From NCBI RefSeq assembly GCF_004322775.1, contig NZ_CP036403.1, positions 1,302,001 through 1,366,000 of the forward strand: DNA of 64,000 bases. Direction: 5' to 3'. Each line of letters opens with the position of its first letter. The stretch's first letter is position 1. Under the pieces are notes generated by a model. It was given only the letters and a program-made list of their open reading frames with translations, did no database searches and had not been told where the DNA came from. Shown in pieces: positions 17,142 through 27,190 of the stretch. The position numbers and the translations under genes are program-made. This DNA is from Ornithinimicrobium sufpigmenti. GTDB lineage: Bacteria > Actinomycetota > Actinomycetes > Actinomycetales > Dermatophilaceae.

Positions 17142-20100
17142 GTGCCCGAGCCCGAACCCACCTCCCCGTCGCGGCGTCGTGCGCCCCGGCGAGGACGAGG
17201 CGGACGCGCGCGGCATACCCCTCCGGAGCAGCAGGGCGACCCTCCGATCGAGCAGGGCGGCAACGACCGGCCGAGCCGACGCGACGCACGCGACCAGCGA
17301 CGAGGAGACAGCCGACAGGACGAGCGGGACCCGCGAAAGAGGCGCGGCCAGCGTGGACAGGGGGACCGGGGCGCACCACGGGCGGCACAGGTGGAGGCCC
17401 GGCGCGCCGCACTGCCCGCACCCGAGCAGCTGCACTACCCGCCGGACCTGCCGGTCAGCGAGCGCAAGGACGACCTGAAGCGGGCGATCCGCGACCACCA
17501 GGTCGTGATCGTCGCCGGCGAGACCGGGTCCGGCAAGACCACCCAGCTGCCCAAGATCTGCCTGGAGCTGGGCCGCGGGGTCGAGGGGATGATCGGCCAT
17601 ACCCAGCCCCGCCGGATCGCCGCACGCTCGGTCGCGGAGCGGGTCAGCGAGGAGCTGGGCGTCGAGCTGGGCACCACGGTCGGGTACCAGGTCCGGTTCA
17701 CCGACCAGTCCCGCCAGGAGACGCTGCTGAAGGTGATGACCGACGGCATCCTGCTGTCCGAGCTCCAGCGGGATCGCCTGCTGCGCCGCTACGACACCCT
17801 GATCATCGACGAGGCGCACGAGCGCAGCCTCAACGTGGACTTCATCCTCGGCTACCTCAAGCAGCTGCTGCCCCAGCGGCCTGACCTCAAGGTCGTCATC
17901 ACCTCGGCGACCATCGACGTCGAGCGCTTCGCCCAGCACTTCGCCGACGCCGAGGGCCGCCCCGCCCCGATCATCGAGGTGACCGGCCGGACCTACCCGG
18001 TCGAGGTGCGCTACCGCCCGCTGGTGCGCGAGGTCGCCCCCACCCGTGGCGGTGCGGACGCGGCGCCGGTGCAGGTCGAGATCGACCAGGTCACCGGGGT
18101 GGTCGAAGCCGTCGAGGAGCTGTGGACCGAGGACACGGGCCGGGACGGCAAGGGCGAGGACGTCCTGGTCTTCTGCTCCGGCGAGCGGGAGATCCGCGAC
18201 GTCGTGGACGCCCTTGAGGGCCTGCAGCTGCCGCGGACGGAGATCCTGCCCCTCTACGGCCGGCTCTCCGCCGCCGAGCAGCACCGCGTCTTCTCCCGGC
18301 ACACCGGCCGGCGGATCGTGGTGTCCACCAACGTGGCCGAGACCTCGCTCACCATCCCCGGGATCAGGTATGTCGTGGACACCGGCACCGCGCGGATCAG
18401 CCGCTACAGCCAGCGCCTCAAGGTGCAGCGGCTGCCGATCGAGCCGATCAGCCAGGCCTCGGCCAACCAGCGCGCCGGCCGCGCCGGCCGCCTGGCCGAC
18501 GGCATCGCGATCCGGCTCTACAGCCAGGAGGACTTCGAGAGCCGCCCGGAGTTCACCGACCCGGAGATCCTCCGCACCAACCTGGCCAGCGTCATCCTGC
18601 AGATGACCAGCCTGGGTTTGGGCGAGATCGAGAAGTTCCCCTTCCTGGAGCCGCCCGACGCGCGCCAGATCACCGACGGCGTCCGTCTGCTCACCGAGCT
18701 GCAGGCGATCGACCCGACGGCCCCGGCGCACCTGCCGCGCAAGCGGATCACGCCCTACGGCCGGGCGATCGTCGGCCTGCCGGTCGACCCCCGCCTGGCC
18801 CGCATGCTCGTGGAGGCCGAGCGGCAGGGGGCGCTGAAGGAGGTGCTGGTCATCGTCTCGGCGCTGTCCATCCAGGACGTGCGCGAACGCCCTGCGGACA
18901 AGCAGCAGCAGGCCGACCAGGCCCACGCCCGCTTCCGCCGCCCGGGCGGCGTGCCGCGGGGCGAGGCCGGGCGACCGGGCGCCGACAGGGACGCGGGGCA
19001 GGACCGGCGTGGGGCGGGCAAGGAACCGGTCCGCGTGCAGGGTGCGGGAGGGCAGGGGCCGAAGCAGGCGGCGTCCGACCTGCTGGACTCCGACTTCCTG
19101 GTCCTGCTCAACCTCTGGCGCTACCTTCAGCGCCAGCAGAAGGAGCTGTCGGGCAGCGCCTTCCGGAGACTCTGCAAGGCCGAGTTCCTGCACTACCTGC
19201 GGGTCCGGGAGTGGCAGGACCTGCACACGCAGCTGCGCCAGGCGGCCAGGTCACTGGGGCTGCAGGTCAACGAGCACCCGGCCAAGGACGACCAGGTGCA
19301 CCGCTCGCTGCTGGCCGGCCTGCTGTCGCACGTGGGGATGTGGGAGCGCGAGAACCGCGCCTACCTCGGCGCCCGCAACGCCCGCTTCGTCCTGCAGCCG
19401 GGGTCGGTGCTGCACCGGCGCAACCCCGACTGGGTGATGGCGGCCGAGCTGGTCGAGACGACCCGGCTGTGGGCCCGCACCAACGCCGTGGTCGACCCCG
19501 CCTGGGTGGAGGAGGCCGGGGCCCACCTGGTCAAACGCTCCTACAGCGAGCCCCGCTGGTCGCGCTCCAGCGGCTCGGCGGTGGCGGAGGAGCGGGTGAC
19601 GCTGTACGGCATACCCCTGGTGGCGGGGCGCCCGGTCCCGCTGGGGCGGATCGACCCGGAGACCGCACGAGAGCTGTTCATCCGCACCGCCCTGGTGGAG
19701 GAGGACTGGGACACCCGGCACGAGTTCTTCCACGCCAACCGCAAGCTGGTCACGGAGCTGGCGCAGCTGGAGGCACGGGCGCGCCGGCGGGGCATCCTCG
19801 CCGACGACGAGACGCTCTACGCCTTCTACGACGAGCGGATCCCCGCCGAGGTGGTCTCCGGCACCCACTTCGACACCTGGTGGAAGCAGGCGCGCCGCCA
19901 GGACCCGCACCTGCTGACCTTCACCGAGGAGCTGCTGATCGGGGAGGGTGCCGAGGCGGTCAGCGCCGACGCCTTCCCCACGCAGTGGACGCAGGGGGAG
20001 CTCACCTTCCCGCTCACCTACCAGTTCGAGCCCGGTGCGGATGCCGACGGCGTGACCGTCCACCTCCCGGTGGAGGTGCTCAACCAGGTCAGCGAGGACG

Positions 20101-21401
20101 GCTTCGACTGGCTGGTCCCCGGGATGCACGAGGACCTGGTCACCGCCCTGGTCAAGTCGCTGCCCAAGGAGATCCGGCGCAACTTCGTCCCGGCTCCCGA
20201 CCATGCCCGCGCGGCCTTGAGCGGTATGGAGGAACGCGGCTCGGTCGGTGCGCTGCCCGTCCGGGAGGCGCTGGCGGAGGAGCTGACCCGGCGGGGCCTG
20301 GTGCGGGTGCATCCTGTCGACTTCGACTGGGACCGGGTGCCGGACCACCTGAAGATGACCTTCCGGGTGGAGCGGGCGGTGCGGCCGGCGGGCTCGGGTG
20401 GCCGTCGCGCCCGCGGGCGGGTCGAGGTGCTGGGGGAGGGCAAGGACCTGGCCGCGCTGCAGGCGGAGCTGGCCGGACAGGTGCGCACGACCATGGCGGC
20501 CGCCGCGAGCGGTGTCGAGCGCAGCGGCCTGACGTCCTGGCCGGCCGACCTCGACCCGCTCCCGGAGACCTTCAGCCGTCAGGTCGGTCCCCGTGCGGTG
20601 CAGGGCTTCCCGGCCCTCGTCGACACCGGGGACGCCGTGGACGTCCGGGTGCTCGCCACCCGCTCGGAGGCGGACCGGGAGACCCGACGCGGTGTGCGCC
20701 GGCTCCTGCTGCTCGGCACCCAGCCACCCTGGAAACGGCTGCTGGCCCTGCTGACCAACCAGCAGAAGCTCTCCCTGGGGCACAACCCGCACGGCTCGGT
20801 GCCCGCGCTGCTCGAGGACGCGCTCGCGGCCGCCGTCGACTCGGTGGTCGCCGAGCAGCCGCACGGGACCGTGCGGACCCCGGCCCAGTTCGAGGCGGCG
20901 CTCGTCGGGGTGCGGCAGCAGAGCGTGCCGAGGGTGCTGCAGATCGTCGAGTCGCTGGTGCCGATCCTGGACACCGCGCGGGAGGTCTCCCTGCGGCTGC
21001 AGCGCCTGGACGCTCCGGCGGCCGCCGACATGGCCGTCGACCTGCGCCGCCAGCTGGACACGCTGGTGCGCCCCGGTTTCGTCGCCGAGGTCGGGCACGC
21101 CCGCCTCCCGCGGATGGTGGTCTGGTTGCGGGCGATGAGCGAGCGGCTCGACAAGGGCGTCCAGGACCTGCCTCGCGACCGCCAGCGGATGGGGGAGGTG
21201 CGCGTCGTCGAGGAGGAGCTGGCCGCCTTCCTCGACAAGCTGCCCCCGCACCGCCGCCAGGACCCCGACGTCCTCGACATCGTCTGGTCGCTGCAGGAGC
21301 TGCGCGTCTCGCTCTTCGCCCAGCGGCTGGGCACCGCGGGTCCCGTCTCGGCCAAGCGGATCTACGCCGCCATGGACCGGGCCGAGGACGCGACCGGCTG
21401 A
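17142..21401 (+). CDS. hrpA: ATP-dependent RNA helicase HrpA
   Basis: A 1419-residue DEAH-box helicase of full HrpA length. After a basic, disordered N-terminus (1-95) come Walker A GETGSGKTT (126-134), the DEAH box (223-226) and SAT motif (TSATID), then the second RecA domain with NVAETSLTIPGI and the QRAGRAGR motif, the helicase-associated domain and a C-terminal DUF3418 region (NQQKLSLGHNPHGS). A Gly/Arg-rich insertion of about 45 residues sits between HARFRRP and LLDSDFLVLLNLWRYL, where most relatives are contiguous. HrpA rescues collided or stalled ribosomes in other bacteria. It stands alone, divergent from the DUF2786 gene. Confidence 0.95.
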   Translation: MPEPEPTSPSRRRAPRRGRGGRARHTPPEQQGDPPIEQGGNDRPSRRDARDQRRGDSRQDERDPRKRRGQRGQGDRGAPRAAQVEARRAALPAPEQLHYPPDLPVSERKDDLKRAIRDHQVVIVAGETGSGKTTQLPKICLELGRGVEGMIGHTQPRRIAARSVAERVSEELGVELGTTVGYQVRFTDQSRQETLLKVMTDGILLSELQRDRLLRRYDTLIIDEAHERSLNVDFILGYLKQLLPQRPDLKVVITSATIDVERFAQHFADAEGRPAPIIEVTGRTYPVEVRYRPLVREVAPTRGGADAAPVQVEIDQVTGVVEAVEELWTEDTGRDGKGEDVLVFCSGEREIRDVVDALEGLQLPRTEILPLYGRLSAAEQHRVFSRHTGRRIVVSTNVAETSLTIPGIRYVVDTGTARISRYSQRLKVQRLPIEPISQASANQRAGRAGRLADGIAIRLYSQEDFESRPEFTDPEILRTNLASVILQMTSLGLGEIEKFPFLEPPDARQITDGVRLLTELQAIDPTAPAHLPRKRITPYGRAIVGLPVDPRLARMLVEAERQGALKEVLVIVSALSIQDVRERPADKQQQADQAHARFRRPGGVPRGEAGRPGADRDAGQDRRGAGKEPVRVQGAGGQGPKQAASDLLDSDFLVLLNLWRYLQRQQKELSGSAFRRLCKAEFLHYLRVREWQDLHTQLRQAARSLGLQVNEHPAKDDQVHRSLLAGLLSHVGMWERENRAYLGARNARFVLQPGSVLHRRNPDWVMAAELVETTRLWARTNAVVDPAWVEEAGAHLVKRSYSEPRWSRSSGSAVAEERVTLYGIPLVAGRPVPLGRIDPETARELFIRTALVEEDWDTRHEFFHANRKLVTELAQLEARARRRGILADDETLYAFYDERIPAEVVSGTHFDTWWKQARRQDPHLLTFTEELLIGEGAEAVSADAFPTQWTQGELTFPLTYQFEPGADADGVTVHLPVEVLNQVSEDGFDWLVPGMHEDLVTALVKSLPKEIRRNFVPAPDHARAALSGMEERGSVGALPVREALAEELTRRGLVRVHPVDFDWDRVPDHLKMTFRVERAVRPAGSGGRRARGRVEVLGEGKDLAALQAELAGQVRTTMAAAASGVERSGLTSWPADLDPLPETFSRQVGPRAVQGFPALVDTGDAVDVRVLATRSEADRETRRGVRRLLLLGTQPPWKRLLALLTNQQKLSLGHNPHGSVPALLEDALAAAVDSVVAEQPHGTVRTPAQFEAALVGVRQQSVPRVLQIVESLVPILDTAREVSLRLQRLDAPAAADMAVDLRRQLDTLVRPGFVAEVGHARLPRMVVWLRAMSERLDKGVQDLPRDRQRMGEVRVVEEELAAFLDKLPPHRRQDPDVLDIVWSLQELRVSLFAQRLGTAGPVSAKRIYAAMDRAEDATG

Positions 21402-21456
21402 GCTCGGTGCCGCACAGCCACGCCGTGGCCCGCTGCGCCGCGCACGGCGGCCACTC

Positions 21457-22668
21457 TCAGACCTCCAGCGCCCGCACGATCGGGACGCCGACCCGGTAGG
21501 GGATGTGCAGCCAGCTCGGGGCGTCGACCACGGCGAAGTCCGCGCGGAGGCCGACCGCGATGCGCCCGATGTCGTTGCGCCGCAAGGCCTGTGCTCCGCC
21601 TGCGGTGGCGGCGCGCAGGGCCTCGGCGGGCGTCATCCCCATCTCCCGCACCGCCAGGGCGATCATCAGGGGCATCGAGGACGAGTAGCAGGTGCCGGGG
21701 TTGCAGTCGGAGGCGATGGCGACCTGGACACCGGCGTCGAGCAGGCGCCGGGCGTCCGGGTAGGGCTGCCGGGTGGAGAACTCCACGCCGGGCAGCAGAG
21801 TGGCGACGGTGTCGCTGCCGGCCAGCGCGTCGACGTCGGCGTCGGTGAGGAAGGTGCAGTGGTCGACGCTGGCGGCGCCGAGCTCGACCGCCAGCTGCAC
21901 CCCGGGGCCCTCGCTGAGCTGGTTGCCGTGCACCCGCAGCTCCAGGCCGGCGTCGCGGCCCGCCTCGAGCACGCGGCGCGACTCCTCGCCGTCGAACGCG
22001 TGCGGGCTTGCCGGCTCGCAGAAGACGTCGACCCACCGCGCGTGCGGGGCGCACGCCTGGAGCATCTCCCCGCACACCAGGTCCAGGTATGCCGCCCGCC
22101 CGGCCTCGTCGCGCCGGTCCGGGGGCACGACGTGGGCACCGAGGTAGGTCACCTCGTCGGTGACCTCCCTGGCCAGCCGCAGCGCGCGCACCTCGTCCTC
22201 GACGGTGAGGCCGTAGCCGCTCTTGACCTCGACGGTGGTGGTGCCCTGGGCCCGCATCTCGCGCACGCGGCGCTGCAGGAGGGTGCGCAGCTCTGCGTCG
22301 CTGGCGGCGCGGGTGGCCTCGACCGTCACGGCGATGCCACCACCGTCGTAGGGCGTGCCCGACATGCGCGAGGCGAACTCGGCCGACCGGTCCCCGGCGA
22401 AGACCAGGTGGCTGTGGCTGTCGACGAAGCCCGGGACGACGCTGCGCCCCTCGAGGTCGATGGCCCAGTCCGCAGCGGGGGCCTGAGCCGCCGGGCCGAC
22501 CCACTCCACCGTCGGCGCGCTGTCCTCGCCCCCGCCGCCGATGACGATCGCAGCGTCCCGCACCACGCCGAGCCCGGCGTGCAGCGAGTCCTGGACGGCG
22601 CTGACCGCGCCGTCCATCCCTTCGTCGCCGGTGACGAGCTCGCTGATGCCGGTGATGAGCATGCTCAT
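21457..22668 (-). CDS. hutI: Imidazolonepropionase HutI
   Basis: A 403-residue amidohydrolase that opens imidazolonepropionate to N-formimidoyl-glutamate, step three of histidine degradation. The metal-binding [15 protein letters not shown] motif near residues 75-90, the substrate-region [19 protein letters not shown], the His of [12 protein letters not shown] and the Asp of [11 protein letters not shown] are all present. The ATG at 22668 starts 2 bp from the hutF stop. It is the last gene of the hut operon. Confidence 0.95.
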   Translation of the reverse strand: MSMLITGISELVTGDEGMDGAVSAVQDSLHAGLGVVRDAAIVIGGGGEDSAPTVEWVGPAAQAPAADWAIDLEGRSVVPGFVDSHSHLVFAGDRSAEFASRMSGTPYDGGGIAVTVEATRAASDAELRTLLQRRVREMRAQGTTTVEVKSGYGLTVEDEVRALRLAREVTDEVTYLGAHVVPPDRRDEAGRAAYLDLVCGEMLQACAPHARWVDVFCEPASPHAFDGEESRRVLEAGRDAGLELRVHGNQLSEGPGVQLAVELGAASVDHCTFLTDADVDALAGSDTVATLLPGVEFSTRQPYPDARRLLDAGVQVAIASDCNPGTCYSSSMPLMIALAVREMGMTPAEALRAATAGGAQALRRNDIGRIAVGLRADFAVVDAPSWLHIPYRVGVPIVRALEV

Positions 22669-22670
22669 GG

Positions 22671-24098
22671 TCAGACTCCCTTCCACAACGGGGTGATGGC
22701 GTGGTGCAGCAGGCGGCCCACGTCGCCGAGGCGGTGCCGCCCGTCCAGGACCACGACCTTGCCGTCGACGATGACGGTGTCGACGTCGGACGCGGTCGCG
22801 GCCAGCAGGATCTGCTCCGGGTCGACCCCGGCCGTGCGCACGGTGTCGTCCCGGACGGCGACCAGGTCCGCGCGGGCGCCGACCTCGAGCCGTCCCGCGT
22901 CCGGCCACCCGATGCTCTCGTGCGCGGTGGCGGCGGCCAGCAGGTCGGCCGGGGCGATCCGCCCACGCTGCAGCGTCGACAGCCGCTCGTGCATCTCCAG
23001 TGCCCGCGCCTCCTCGATGAGGTCCACCACGGCGTGCTGGTCCGAGCCCAGCGAGAGCCGTGCCCCGGCGTCCCGCAGCGCCACCGCCGGGCCGATGCCG
23101 TCGGCCAGGTCGCGCTCGGTCGTCGGGCAGAAGCAGGCCCACGCCCGGTGGCCTCCGAGCAGGGAGATGTCGTCGTCGGTGAGGTGGGTGGCGTGGACGG
23201 CCGACAGGTCCGGCCCCAGCACGCCCTCGTCCTCGAGCAGCGCGGCGGGCGTGCGGCCGTGGGCGGCGAGGCAGGCCTCGTTCTCGGCCGGCTGCTCCGA
23301 CAGGTGGATGTGCAGCGGTGTGTCGGAGCGGTTGACGCCCTGCGGCGGGACCAGCGGGATCGGCCCGGTGTAGGCGTCACCCGCGCCGAACCGGGTCAGC
23401 GGTCGGGGACGGGCCCGGACCGCGTCCGCGACGATGCCGAGCTGGTCGCGGGGGACGGCGCGCACCGAGTGGATGGCCCCGCCCACCCGCAGGTGCTCCG
23501 GGCCGCCCTCGAGGTGGTCGCGGAGGTCGTCCACGCGCAGCGCCCACGTCTCGGCGTCGCCGTCGCCGAACCGCAGCTGGGTGCCCTCCAGCGTGGTGTA
23601 GCCGTCCGGCCCGAGACCGCCGGTGAGGTAGCAGGTGTCCAGCAGGGTCAGCCGGATGCCGGCGTCCGCGGCGGCCTGGACCAGCGCCTGCCCCATCATG
23701 TTGGGATCCATGTAGCGGGCCCCGTCCGGCCCGTGGTGCAGGTAGTGGAACTCGCCGACCGCGGTGACCCCGGCCAGGGCCATCTCGGCGTAGGCCGCGC
23801 GGGCCAGGGTGAGGTAGCTGAGCGGGTCCAGCTGCGCCGCCACGGCATACATCCCCTCCCGCCAGGTCCAGAAGGTGCCCCCTCCGTGATGGGTGCGCCC
23901 GCGCAGGGCGCGGTGGAAGGCGTGGCTGTGCGCGTTGGCCAGCCCCGGCAGCACGACCCCGGGCAGCCGGTGGTCGCCCGGGCGGGCCTCCTGACCGGTC
24001 TGCACGCTGGTGAACCGGCCCTTGTCCACGGCCAGCCGGACGTCGCGGGCCAGCCCGCCCGGCAGGTGTGCGTATGCGGCGTGGAAGGCCGTGGTCAT
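22671..24098 (-). CDS. hutF: Formimidoylglutamate deiminase HutF
   Basis: A 475-residue amidohydrolase that deaminates N-formimidoyl-glutamate to N-formylglutamate. Seen are the metal ligands in [14 protein letters not shown] near residues 56-70, the [19 protein letters not shown] block and [16 protein letters not shown] with the catalytic-type Asp. Its presence shows the five-step branch through formylglutamate. The start overlaps the preceding kinase stop by ATGA. Confidence 0.94.
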   Translation of the reverse strand: MTTAFHAAYAHLPGGLARDVRLAVDKGRFTSVQTGQEARPGDHRLPGVVLPGLANAHSHAFHRALRGRTHHGGGTFWTWREGMYAVAAQLDPLSYLTLARAAYAEMALAGVTAVGEFHYLHHGPDGARYMDPNMMGQALVQAAADAGIRLTLLDTCYLTGGLGPDGYTTLEGTQLRFGDGDAETWALRVDDLRDHLEGGPEHLRVGGAIHSVRAVPRDQLGIVADAVRARPRPLTRFGAGDAYTGPIPLVPPQGVNRSDTPLHIHLSEQPAENEACLAAHGRTPAALLEDEGVLGPDLSAVHATHLTDDDISLLGGHRAWACFCPTTERDLADGIGPAVALRDAGARLSLGSDQHAVVDLIEEARALEMHERLSTLQRGRIAPADLLAAATAHESIGWPDAGRLEVGARADLVAVRDDTVRTAGVDPEQILLAATASDVDTVIVDGKVVVLDGRHRLGDVGRLLHHAITPLWKGV

Positions 24099-24580
24099 CG
24101 GTCGCCTCCGCGGATGGTGGCCAGTGCGTCGATCCGGTCGACGACATCCTCGAGCGGTGCCGCGGACGTGTCGATGACGAGGTCGGCGCCCTGCCGGAGC
24201 AGCGGCTCGTAGGCCTCGCGGTCGGCGCGGATCCGCTCCAGCTCGCTGGGGTCCTGGCCGAAGCGGTTGTCCGTGCGGGTCGCGATGCGCTGCCGCAGCT
24301 CCTTCCACGACGCGGTGAGCAGGACCACGTGGTCGACGAGCGGGTAGAGGCGCTCCTGCCCCCCGCCGGTGGCCGCGACGACCATCGCCCGGTCGGGCAG
24401 CGGCTGGGCCAGGATCGCCTCGAGCTCGGGGAGCCGCAGCTCGGTCCGGTCGGGGTGCTCGTCGACGAGCCCGTCGGCGTCGGCGTCGACGGCGTGCCAG
24501 CCCCGGTGCCCCAGCTCGGCCAGGACGGTCGACTTGCCGGTGCCGGACATCCCGGTCACCAGGACGCGGGTGGCGGTCAC
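24095..24580 (-). CDS. P-loop nucleotide kinase-like protein in the hut operon
   Basis: A 161-residue AAA/shikimate-kinase-like P-loop protein: Walker A GMSGTGKST at residues 10-18, a DADADGLVDEH segment where kinases bind substrate, VVAATGGGQERLYPLVDHVVLL and a lid-type Arg region (RQRIATRTDNRFG). It starts at GTG overlapping the amidohydrolase stop and ends overlapping hutF, so it is co-translated with histidine-degradation genes. No kinase step is known in this pathway; the substrate is unknown. Confidence 0.82.
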   Translation of the reverse strand: MTATRVLVTGMSGTGKSTVLAELGHRGWHAVDADADGLVDEHPDRTELRLPELEAILAQPLPDRAMVVAATGGGQERLYPLVDHVVLLTASWKELRQRIATRTDNRFGQDPSELERIRADREAYEPLLRQGADLVIDTSAAPLEDVVDRIDALATIRGGDR

Positions 24581-25836
24581 GGTGCCTCCTCCCCGCGAGA
24601 CGGGCCGGCGGCGAGGTCGGCCAGGCAGTCGGCCAGGGCGGCCACTCCGGCGAGGCAGTCGTCGCGTTCCGCGTGCTCCGCGGGGCTGTGCGAGACGCCC
24701 GTGGGGTTGCGCACGAAGAGCATGGCGCTGGGGACGCCGGCGGTGGCGAGGATGCCCGCGTCGTGGCCGGCGCCGGTGCCCAGGACCGGGGCGGAGACCC
24801 CGGCGTCGCGGTCGAGCACCCGCCGCAACCGGTCGCTCAGCCCCTGGTCGAAACGGGTGGTGGGGGTCCAGCTCTCGCGGGTCACCGTGGCGCCCGTCTC
24901 CTGCGCGCGGGCGGTGAGGTCGTCGACCATGTCCACCACCTGGTCCTCGTCGGCGCCGCGGGCGTCGAGCCAGCCGGTGACGTGGGAGGGTATGGCGTTC
25001 ACGCCGCCGGGGGTGACGTGCACCTTGCCGACCGTGGCCACGCAGCCCCGTTGGGTGGCGACCTGCCGGGCGCCCAGGACGAGGTCGGCATACCCGAGCA
25101 TCGCGTCGCGCCGGTCCTCCAGCCGCGTCGTGCCGGCGTGGTTGGCCTCGCCGGGGAAGTCGAAGCGCCACCGCCCGTGCGGCCAGATGTCGCTGGCGAC
25201 CGCGACCGGCGCGTCGAGGTCGACCAGCGCGCGACCCTGCTCCACGTGCAGCTCGACGAAGGCGCCGACCCGGCGCAGGGCCTCCTGGTCGGGACCGAAC
25301 GCCTCCGGGTCGCGGCCTGCGGCGCGCAGGGCGTCGGCGTAGGTGGTGCCGTCCGCGTCGGTCAGGGCCAGCGCGGTGGCGGGGTCGAGCTGGCCGGTGA
25401 GGACGCGGGAGCCGGCGCAGGCGATGCCGAAGCGGGCTCCCTCCTCGTCGACGAAGTTGGTGACGGCGACCGGGACCGTCGGGGTGATGCCGGCCGCTCG
25501 CAGCGAGTCGACCGCGGCGAGTGCGGAGACGACGCCCAGCGGCCCGTCGAAGGCGCCGCCGTCGGGCACGGAGTCCAGGTGCGAGCCGGTGACGACCGCC
25601 TTGCGGCCGGCCGCGACGGCCTCGTCGACGGTGCCGGGGCCGTCCCACCACCAGCCCCACTGGTTGCCGACCCGGTCCACGGTGACGTCGAGCCCGCGCC
25701 GTGCGCACTCGCTGGCGAACCACTCGCGCAGCGTGTGGTCCTCGGCGGTCCAGGCGAACCGCCGGTAGCCGCCGCTGGCGACCCGACCCACGGACTCCAG
25801 GTCGGACCACATGCAGGCGAAGGAAGAGGTGCTCAT
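24577..25836 (-). CDS. M20-family amidohydrolase (allantoate amidohydrolase-like), candidate HutG substitute
   Basis: A 419-residue dinuclear metallohydrolase of the M20 allantoate/N-carbamoyl amidohydrolase group. Seen are VTGSHLDSVPDGGAFDGPLG (His and Asp metal ligands), NFVDEEGARFG (Glu-Glu), ELHVEQG and the dimerisation-domain segment GEANHAGTTRLEDRRDA. In this operon HutF yields N-formylglutamate but no HutG is present, so cleavage of formylglutamate is the likely job (inference). True allantoate degradation is less likely because no purine-degradation genes are near. Confidence 0.85.
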   Translation of the reverse strand: MSTSSFACMWSDLESVGRVASGGYRRFAWTAEDHTLREWFASECARRGLDVTVDRVGNQWGWWWDGPGTVDEAVAAGRKAVVTGSHLDSVPDGGAFDGPLGVVSALAAVDSLRAAGITPTVPVAVTNFVDEEGARFGIACAGSRVLTGQLDPATALALTDADGTTYADALRAAGRDPEAFGPDQEALRRVGAFVELHVEQGRALVDLDAPVAVASDIWPHGRWRFDFPGEANHAGTTRLEDRRDAMLGYADLVLGARQVATQRGCVATVGKVHVTPGGVNAIPSHVTGWLDARGADEDQVVDMVDDLTARAQETGATVTRESWTPTTRFDQGLSDRLRRVLDRDAGVSAPVLGTGAGHDAGILATAGVPSAMLFVRNPTGVSHSPAEHAERDDCLAGVAALADCLADLAAGPSRGEEAP

Positions 25837-25867
25837 GGCCTCGACTCTAGGTGGCGGCCCGGAGGCG

Positions 25868-27190
25868 CTAGAAGAGCCACAGCGCCAGCGGGATGGTCAG
25901 GACCAGGCTCAACGCCACCCGGACGAACCAGATCGCCAGCAGTTTCGGGATGGAGATGGGGATCTGCGTCCCGAGCAGGCTCGGCACCATCGCCGAGAAG
26001 AAGATCACCTGCGAGACGCAGACCACCGCCACGACGAACTTCACCGACATCACCGAGTCGGTCACCAGTGCCGCCGGCAGGAACATCTCCGAGATGCCCA
26101 GCGCCGCCGCCTTGGCCACCAGCAGGGGCTCGGGGATCTGCAGCACCCACGTGATCGGGTAGAAGAGGTAGCCCAGCCAGTCGAAGACCGGCGTGTACTT
26201 CGCCAGGACCAGACCCAGGAGCCCGACCGACAGGATCGAGGGCAGGATGGCCATCGCCATGAGCAGCCCGTCCCTGAAGTTGGCCAGGACGGTGCGACCC
26301 ACGCCCGGGTCGGCTGCCACGGTGCCCTTGGCCGCCCGCCAGGCAGCCGCGAAGCGGGAACCCTCAGGCTCCTCCTCGGGCTGAGGCGTCACGCCCGGCG
26401 CATACTCGTCCGGCTCGCTGCGCAGCGGCCAGATCCGGACCGTCACCGCGGTGACCAGGAAGGTGATGACCAGGGTCGACCAGAAGTACAGCGTCCAGTG
26501 CCCCATCAGGTCCAGGGCGTTGGCGACCACGATCATGAACGTCGCCGACACCGTCGAGAATCCGGTGGCGATCGTCAGCGCCTCCCGTCGGTTGTACTTG
26601 CCCTCCAGGTAGACCCGGTTGGTGATGAGCAGCGCCAGGGAGTACGAGCCGACGAAGCTGGCGACCGCGTCGATGGCCGACCGGCCGGGGGTGCGGAAGA
26701 TCGGCACCGTGACGGGGCGCACGACGACGCCCACCCACTCCATCAGGCCGTAGCCGACCAGCAGAGCCAGGAAGACGGCACCGATGGGGACGAGCAGCCC
26801 CACCGGGATGACCAGGGAGTTGAGCAGGAAGGGCCCCATGTCGGGCTCGAAGAGCCAGGCCGGACCGACCTCGAGGACGAGCATGACCCCGACGACCAGG
26901 CCGACCACCCGGAAGACCGAGAACACCGTGGTGGTGCGGTTGCGTCGCCAGGTGCCCGAGACCCAGGGGTATGCCGCACCCGCCACGATGAGGGCGAGCG
27001 CGTAGTAGGGCAGCGCCGTCGGGACGGTGTCGCGCAGAGAGCTGACCATGTGGTCCAGGGGGATGGTGCTGCGCTCGCCGAGGGTGACCGGCACGAAGAA
27101 CATGAAGATGCCGATGGCCGACAGGACCCAGAACTTCCACATCGCACCCCGCCGCAGCGCGGGAGCCTCCGGCGCCACGGTCGAGCTCAT
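25868..27190 (-). CDS. YjiH-type membrane transporter, probable histidine/urocanate uptake
   Basis: A 440-residue integral membrane protein with about ten hydrophobic helices. It contains the nucleoside-recognition Gate-type repeats typical of the YjiH family ([21 protein letters not shown] with [19 protein letters not shown]; and [18 protein letters not shown]). It starts with an ATGA overlap on hutU and is followed after 31 bp by the amidohydrolase. Transport of histidine or urocanate is inferred from the operon. Confidence 0.83.
   Translation of the reverse strand: MSSTVAPEAPALRRGAMWKFWVLSAIGIFMFFVPVTLGERSTIPLDHMVSSLRDTVPTALPYYALALIVAGAAYPWVSGTWRRNRTTTVFSVFRVVGLVVGVMLVLEVGPAWLFEPDMGPFLLNSLVIPVGLLVPIGAVFLALLVGYGLMEWVGVVVRPVTVPIFRTPGRSAIDAVASFVGSYSLALLITNRVYLEGKYNRREALTIATGFSTVSATFMIVVANALDLMGHWTLYFWSTLVITFLVTAVTVRIWPLRSEPDEYAPGVTPQPEEEPEGSRFAAAWRAAKGTVAADPGVGRTVLANFRDGLLMAMAILPSILSVGLLGLVLAKYTPVFDWLGYLFYPITWVLQIPEPLLVAKAAALGISEMFLPAALVTDSVMSVKFVVAVVCVSQVIFFSAMVPSLLGTQIPISIPKLLAIWFVRVALSLVLTIPLALWLF

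Noticed and set aside
21421..21449. Bidirectional terminator between hrpA and hutI
   Set aside because: Only a 7-bp stem with a 15-base loop and no T-run; too weak to annotate.
24577..25836. True purine-degradation (allantoate) gene
   Set aside because: It is co-translated with hut genes and no other purine-degradation gene is nearby; a role in the hut pathway is more likely.
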